Source: Achromobacter pestifer (GTDB lineage Bacteria > Pseudomonadota > Gammaproteobacteria > Burkholderiales > Burkholderiaceae_B). Taken from it: 64,000 nt of DNA. Made by a program: the position numbers and the translations under genes. The notes under the pieces were generated by a model. The model did no database searches, had not been told where the DNA came from, and saw only the letters and a program-made list of their open reading frames with translations. Below, piece by piece: positions 63,073 through 64,000 of this stretch; positions within the stretch are counted from its first letter, which is position 1, and each line of letters opens with the position of its first letter. Where the stretch lies: NCBI RefSeq assembly GCF_902859625.1, contig NZ_CADIJX010000005.1, forward strand, positions 536,170-600,169. The letters are read 5' to 3'.

Positions 63073-63792
63073 ATGACGGGAATCAGCCGTGCGGTGTTGT
63101 TGCACCGCTTGAAAACCGCCAGCTATGCGATCGGGTCCGTCGTGCTGGTCAGCTGGGTCACCGATGCGCTGAACGAGGGGCTGATGTTCAAGCCGCTGTT
63201 GCGCTACCTCTACCCGGCCACGGTTGAAAACTATCTGCACCCGTTCACTGACCACCCCAGCCTGATGATCTGGCTGCTGCCCCTGCTATTGGCATTGCTG
63301 CTGATGTTCGCGTCATCGATGATGGCCGTGCATCACTTCAAGCGACGACATCTATACCGGATCAGCCGCCCCACCATCGCCCCACCTCCGGAGCATCTGA
63401 TCACACTGGCGACAGGCGATCAGGCATTGGGCAATCTCCTGTCCGATGCCAGCCAGACCAAGCCCCATACTTTGCATGCGCTATACCGGCAGCCCGACGA
63501 ACTGACTCCGCTTGAAGCGCCTTGCGCCGCAGCCCGCGTCCCGCTTCACCCATGGGCGCTGCCAGACACGCGAGACATCCGCCAGCAATTCCTGCGCCTT
63601 GGCCAGATCCTGGCGCAGATACGCCGCAAGGCCGGCCCCCAAGCGAGCATTGCGTTCGACTTGAGTAGCTTGCCGCCCGTCCTGGCCAGCGCGGCAACGC
63701 TAGCCTGCCTGGAGAATGACGTGACGTTGTGCTATCTGGATTCGCAGCAACGGCTGTGCACGCATCGGGTCGTTTGTGAAATGAGCGACTGA
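63073..63792 (+). CDS. Two-helix membrane protein with CARF-like C-terminal domain
   Basis: A 239-residue protein; ATG 63073 has a perfect AAGGAGG 9-15 nt upstream. Two membrane helices (about residues 17-34 and 62-86) precede a basic stretch and a soluble domain from about 108. That domain has the layout of CARF/Rossmann sensors: first strand and loop LITLATGDQALGNLL (109-123), a middle PDTRDIRQQFLRLGQILAQI, and IAFDLSSLPPVLASAATLAC (183-202) leading to a strand VTLCYLD. In CARF proteins the last block reads roughly DxTGGTKxMxxAxxxAA. The match is by eye and could be a generic Rossmann fold. No CRISPR or cyclase gene is in the window. Confidence 0.5.
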   Translation: MTGISRAVLLHRLKTASYAIGSVVLVSWVTDALNEGLMFKPLLRYLYPATVENYLHPFTDHPSLMIWLLPLLLALLLMFASSMMAVHHFKRRHLYRISRPTIAPPPEHLITLATGDQALGNLLSDASQTKPHTLHALYRQPDELTPLEAPCAAARVPLHPWALPDTRDIRQQFLRLGQILAQIRRKAGPQASIAFDLSSLPPVLASAATLACLENDVTLCYLDSQQRLCTHRVVCEMSD

Positions 63793-63850
63793 TCCCGCTG
63801 AACTCGCGCCTGTCCTTTTGCCTTAGCCATGCAAAATTTTTTAATTTGGG

Positions 63851-63856
63851 TATACT
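63851..63856 (+). promoter_or_regulatory. Possible -10 of the promoter for tRNA-Gly copy 2
   Basis: TATACT in an A+T-rich stretch, 68 bp before the tRNA; a weak ATGCAA lies 17 bp upstream as -35. The upstream sequence is unrelated to that of copy 1. Confidence 0.45.
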
Positions 63857-63924
63857 TCCGCCTCTCTTGCAAAGAACGACTTTCGGATTGCGCAAATCCA
63901 GATGGTTTTCAAGGCAGGAAAAAT

Positions 63925-64000
63925 GCGGGAGTAGCTCAGTTGGTAGAGCGCAACCTTGCCAAGGTTGAGGTCGCGAGTTCGAGACTCGTCTCCCGCTCCA
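63925..64000 (+). tRNA. tRNA-Gly (GCC), copy 2
   Basis: 76 nt, identical to the tRNA at 61510-61585, with anticodon GCC and encoded CCA. The window ends on its last base. Confidence 0.97.

Overview
The window is chromosomal DNA of a high-GC betaproteobacterium, most likely Achromobacter, Bordetella or a close Alcaligenaceae relative. The evidence is the strong GC bias at third codon positions, the housekeeping gene content and order (ftsK-lolA and rarA-serS, hemH-grpE-dnaK-dnaJ, nadK-recN, fur/bamE-dapB), Burkholderiales families (DUF4148-like and DUF1841 proteins) and the character of the ABC, symporter and cytochrome genes. This is inferred from reading; no database search was run.

Layout. 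1-2524 (minus) holds the 3'-truncated serS and rarA. 2617-13742 is an accessory block: a YbeM-type amidase on minus, then a plus-strand run of a D-serine dehydratase-like PLP enzyme, a complete oligopeptide ABC transporter, an RpiR regulator, an N-acyl-D-amino-acid deacylase and a RidA protein. Together these look like a route for importing and degrading N-acylated D-amino acids or D-residue peptides: deacylase, then dehydratase, then imine clean-up by RidA. The block separates lolA-ftsK (14211-17227) from rarA-serS, genes that are neighbours in many proteobacteria. Two copies of a long palindromic repeat element and two tandem arrays lie in and beside it.

17261-23342 holds trxB, an Smr-domain gene, an SMR exporter, two exported proteins of unknown function and a two-subunit sodium:solute symporter. 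23991-32361 is a full kdp locus (small membrane ORF, kdpF, A, B, C, D, E) for high-affinity potassium uptake and its two-component control. 32477-39719 holds a TorF-type porin, a small ACT-like protein next to a dapA homologue, a chemoreceptor, an O-antigen-ligase-like protein, icd and a DUF1841 gene. 39785-44638 holds two c-type cytochromes, a MoxR ATPase with a VWA partner, two GNAT acetyltransferases and an unknown gene. 44747-48181 holds an M16 protease and a three-repeat DUF4148-like protein, followed by a 15-bp minisatellite.

48611-55364 (minus) is the chaperone region (hrcA, hemH, small FPASDP protein, grpE, thioredoxin, dnaK, dnaJ), with sigma-32-type promoters before grpE and before dnaK. 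55507-61258 holds nadK, recN, fur, bamE, dapB and murB. The last 2.5 kb is the most unusual part: two identical tRNA-Gly(GCC) genes bracket an ankyrin-like membrane protein and a two-helix membrane protein whose cytoplasmic half resembles a CARF-type Rossmann domain. That segment is the best candidate here for something undescribed.
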